NCBI GenBank assembly: GCA_019247305.1
Contig: JAFAPC010000038.1
Location: forward strand, 1-34,509
Source: Pseudonocardiales bacterium
GTDB taxonomy: Bacteria; Actinomycetota; Actinomycetes; Mycobacteriales; Pseudonocardiaceae
Reading direction: 5' to 3'
Length of the DNA stretch: 34,509 nucleotides
Shown: in pieces, positions 33,379 to 34,509 of the stretch
Position numbering within the stretch: the stretch's first letter is position 1
Layout: each line of letters starts with the position of its first letter
The notes under the pieces: model-generated
Told to the model about the DNA's origin: nothing
Databases searched by the model: none
What the model saw: only the letters and a program-made list of their open reading frames with translations
Made by a program: the position numbers and the translations under genes

Positions 33379-34437
33379 TTAGCGCCGATTCTGGCCGGGT
33401 GTGGGCGTGACCATGATCCCGTACGTGGCGATTCGCCGGGCAGTCTGGGCGAGGTCCCGGGTATCGGTGCCGGGTCGGCTTTCCAGCGCTGCGACTAGCG
33501 GCAGCAGCCGTTCCCGGCGGGCGGCGACGGAGCGCAGGCCGCGCACCTCCTCGATAGCATGACGGGCCAGCGTCAGCCCCTGGGGCTCTCCGGCCCGGAT
33601 GTGCACTTCGGCGAGGAGAAGCTCGGCCAGGGTGCGGCCCCGGCGGTGGGCCTCGCCGTAGCTGCCCAGCGCTCTGGTAGCGAACTGCTCGGCGGCCTCC
33701 AGCCGACCCAGATCCAGCGCAATCCCCGCAGTCACAAAGTCGGCGCCGGCGCGCTCGAACGCGCCGGGAGGCTCCCATCCGTCGTCTGCTTCCGCGAGGC
33801 AGCGATCAGCCTGCTTCGGGCCACCCATGATGGCGTAGGCGGTCGCAGACTGCCGCCTCAGCCGCGTGGTGACGGTGAGGAACCGGGGGTCATCGGTGCT
33901 CATGGTTGCTGGGGTGGACGGGCGGGGCGGGAACAGACGCAGCCGGAACTGTCCGAGCTGAAACAGCTTCAGCGCGTCGTTGGGATGCCCACTGCGCACC
34001 AGCGTCACTCCAGCGTGCAGGACGGCGTTGGCGACTCCATAAGTATCTCCGGCCTTGCCGGCGAACCCGAGCGCGCGGATAAAGTGACCCCGGCCGTCCA
34101 GTCCGGCGTCGTGGCAGGCCCAGCCCGCCTCGGTGTGCAACTCCGCCAGCGCGAGAGCCAGCTCATTCTTGACCGCCTCGCTGGCGGGCACGGCCAGCCA
34201 TTGGGTGTAGCGGCGCACCGTGTCGGCGAACGCGCCGGCGTGCCCACCGTAGTAGCGCGCCCTGGTCACCAGCCCTCGGGTGAACGAGCGCAATTCCTGG
34301 ACGTCGGCCATGGCCAGCCGCCACGGCAGCGGATCGTCGGTAGGCAGAGCTAGCTGCACGCTCGGTGTGCGCCGTGAGGCGCTTCGCTGTATCCCCGACG
34401 CAGTCGGGGTGAACTCGGAGGGAGGTTCTTGGGTCAC
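33379..34437 (-). CDS. TPR-rich protein related to XRE-type regulators but without a visible HTH
   Basis: A 352-residue, helical, Ala/Leu-rich protein. Repeating helix pairs with TPR-like spacing run from about residue 60 to 330 (e.g. ALALAELHTEAGWACHDAG, ALKLFQLGQFRLRLF, AEQFATRALGSYGEAHR). LPWRLAMADVQELRSFTRGL resembles the region following the HTH in the actinobacterial regulators with a C-terminal TPR domain, but only a 35-residue low-complexity stretch precedes it here and an in-frame stop lies about 45 bp upstream of the start, so there is no room for an HTH. The GTG at 34437 has AGGTAAG 5 nt upstream. It may be an HTH-less regulator or sensor that partners another protein, or a truncated regulator. 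I cannot assign a target. Confidence 0.6.
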   Translation of the reverse strand: MTQEPPSEFTPTASGIQRSASRRTPSVQLALPTDDPLPWRLAMADVQELRSFTRGLVTRARYYGGHAGAFADTVRRYTQWLAVPASEAVKNELALALAELHTEAGWACHDAGLDGRGHFIRALGFAGKAGDTYGVANAVLHAGVTLVRSGHPNDALKLFQLGQFRLRLFPPRPSTPATMSTDDPRFLTVTTRLRRQSATAYAIMGGPKQADRCLAEADDGWEPPGAFERAGADFVTAGIALDLGRLEAAEQFATRALGSYGEAHRRGRTLAELLLAEVHIRAGEPQGLTLARHAIEEVRGLRSVAARRERLLPLVAALESRPGTDTRDLAQTARRIATYGIMVTPTPGQNRR

Positions 34438-34509
34438 CTGACTTACCTGGAGGCGAAAGCCCGAGGGAAACAGAGCATGTCAGGGAAGCGGCGGCCGCCT
34501 GGAGGCGTC

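Noticed and set aside
1..34509. CRISPR arrays, insertion sequences, tRNA or rRNA genes
   Set aside because: No spaced repeat arrays, transposase motifs or tRNA cloverleaf landmarks were recognised on either strand.

Overview
This is a high-GC actinobacterial chromosome segment, most likely from Mycobacteriales or Pseudonocardiales. The evidence is the gene content and order: DUF3046-recA-recX, gluABCD, miaB / Rv2732c-like / DUF349 / miaA / dapF, a NamH-like UDP-MurNAc hydroxylase, an MptA-like mannosyltransferase, a mycobacterial-type Sdh1 operon and a mycothiol-family (MDMPI) protein. The recA gene carries an intein at the same site as the M. tuberculosis RecA intein. No rRNA, tRNA, CRISPR array or insertion sequence was seen.

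Layout. (a) 1-4923, minus strand: the 5' part of a MacB/FtsX-type ABC permease, then, upstream of it, the operon crtI-mptA-like-crtB (carotenoid backbone plus a polyprenol-dependent mannosyltransferase). (b) 5081-8112: metF, divergent from crtI; a convergent GNAT acetyltransferase preceded by an unannotated 27-codon ORF that is translationally coupled to it; then a HEPN-like gene and an MDMPI gene behind a perfect LexA (SOS) box. (c) 8133-14464: a large Lhr-type helicase, divergent from a NamH-like MBL/Rieske protein, with an 18-bp palindrome between them. (d) 14540-17883: DUF3046, then recA (with intein) and recX; the recA leader holds a degenerate SOS box and two DnaA-box-like 9-mers. (e) 17796-24567: a LysR regulator whose 3' end overlaps recX antisense, divergent from sdhCAB, followed by a membrane-anchored solute-binding protein and a MntP-like exporter. 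This block separates recX from gluABCD, which lie close together in several actinobacteria. (f) 24781-27988: glutamate-type ABC uptake operon gluABCD. (g) 28141-34437: miaB and a small membrane protein, DUF349 protein, miaA, dapF, and a TPR protein without a visible DNA-binding domain, with a strong hairpin between the last two.

How it fits together. RecA, RecX, the SOS-box HEPN/MDMPI pair and Lhr give the window a DNA-damage flavour. CrtI/CrtB, MptA, NamH and DapF are envelope functions (carotenoids, lipomannan-type glycans, muramic acid modification, meso-diaminopimelate). The Sdh1 operon feeds respiration and is probably controlled by the divergent LysR protein.

The most notable observations are: the 27-aa ORF coupled to the acetyltransferase; the perfect SOS box ahead of the HEPN gene; the paired DnaA-like boxes in the recA leader; a LysR box centred on the regulator's own -10 element; several genes with a TANNNT element exactly 6 nt before the start codon (leaderless signature); and short in-frame duplications in several genes, the clearest being a 41-bp perfect repeat in sdhA. 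All functional statements are by reading motifs and remembered family features; no database search was run.
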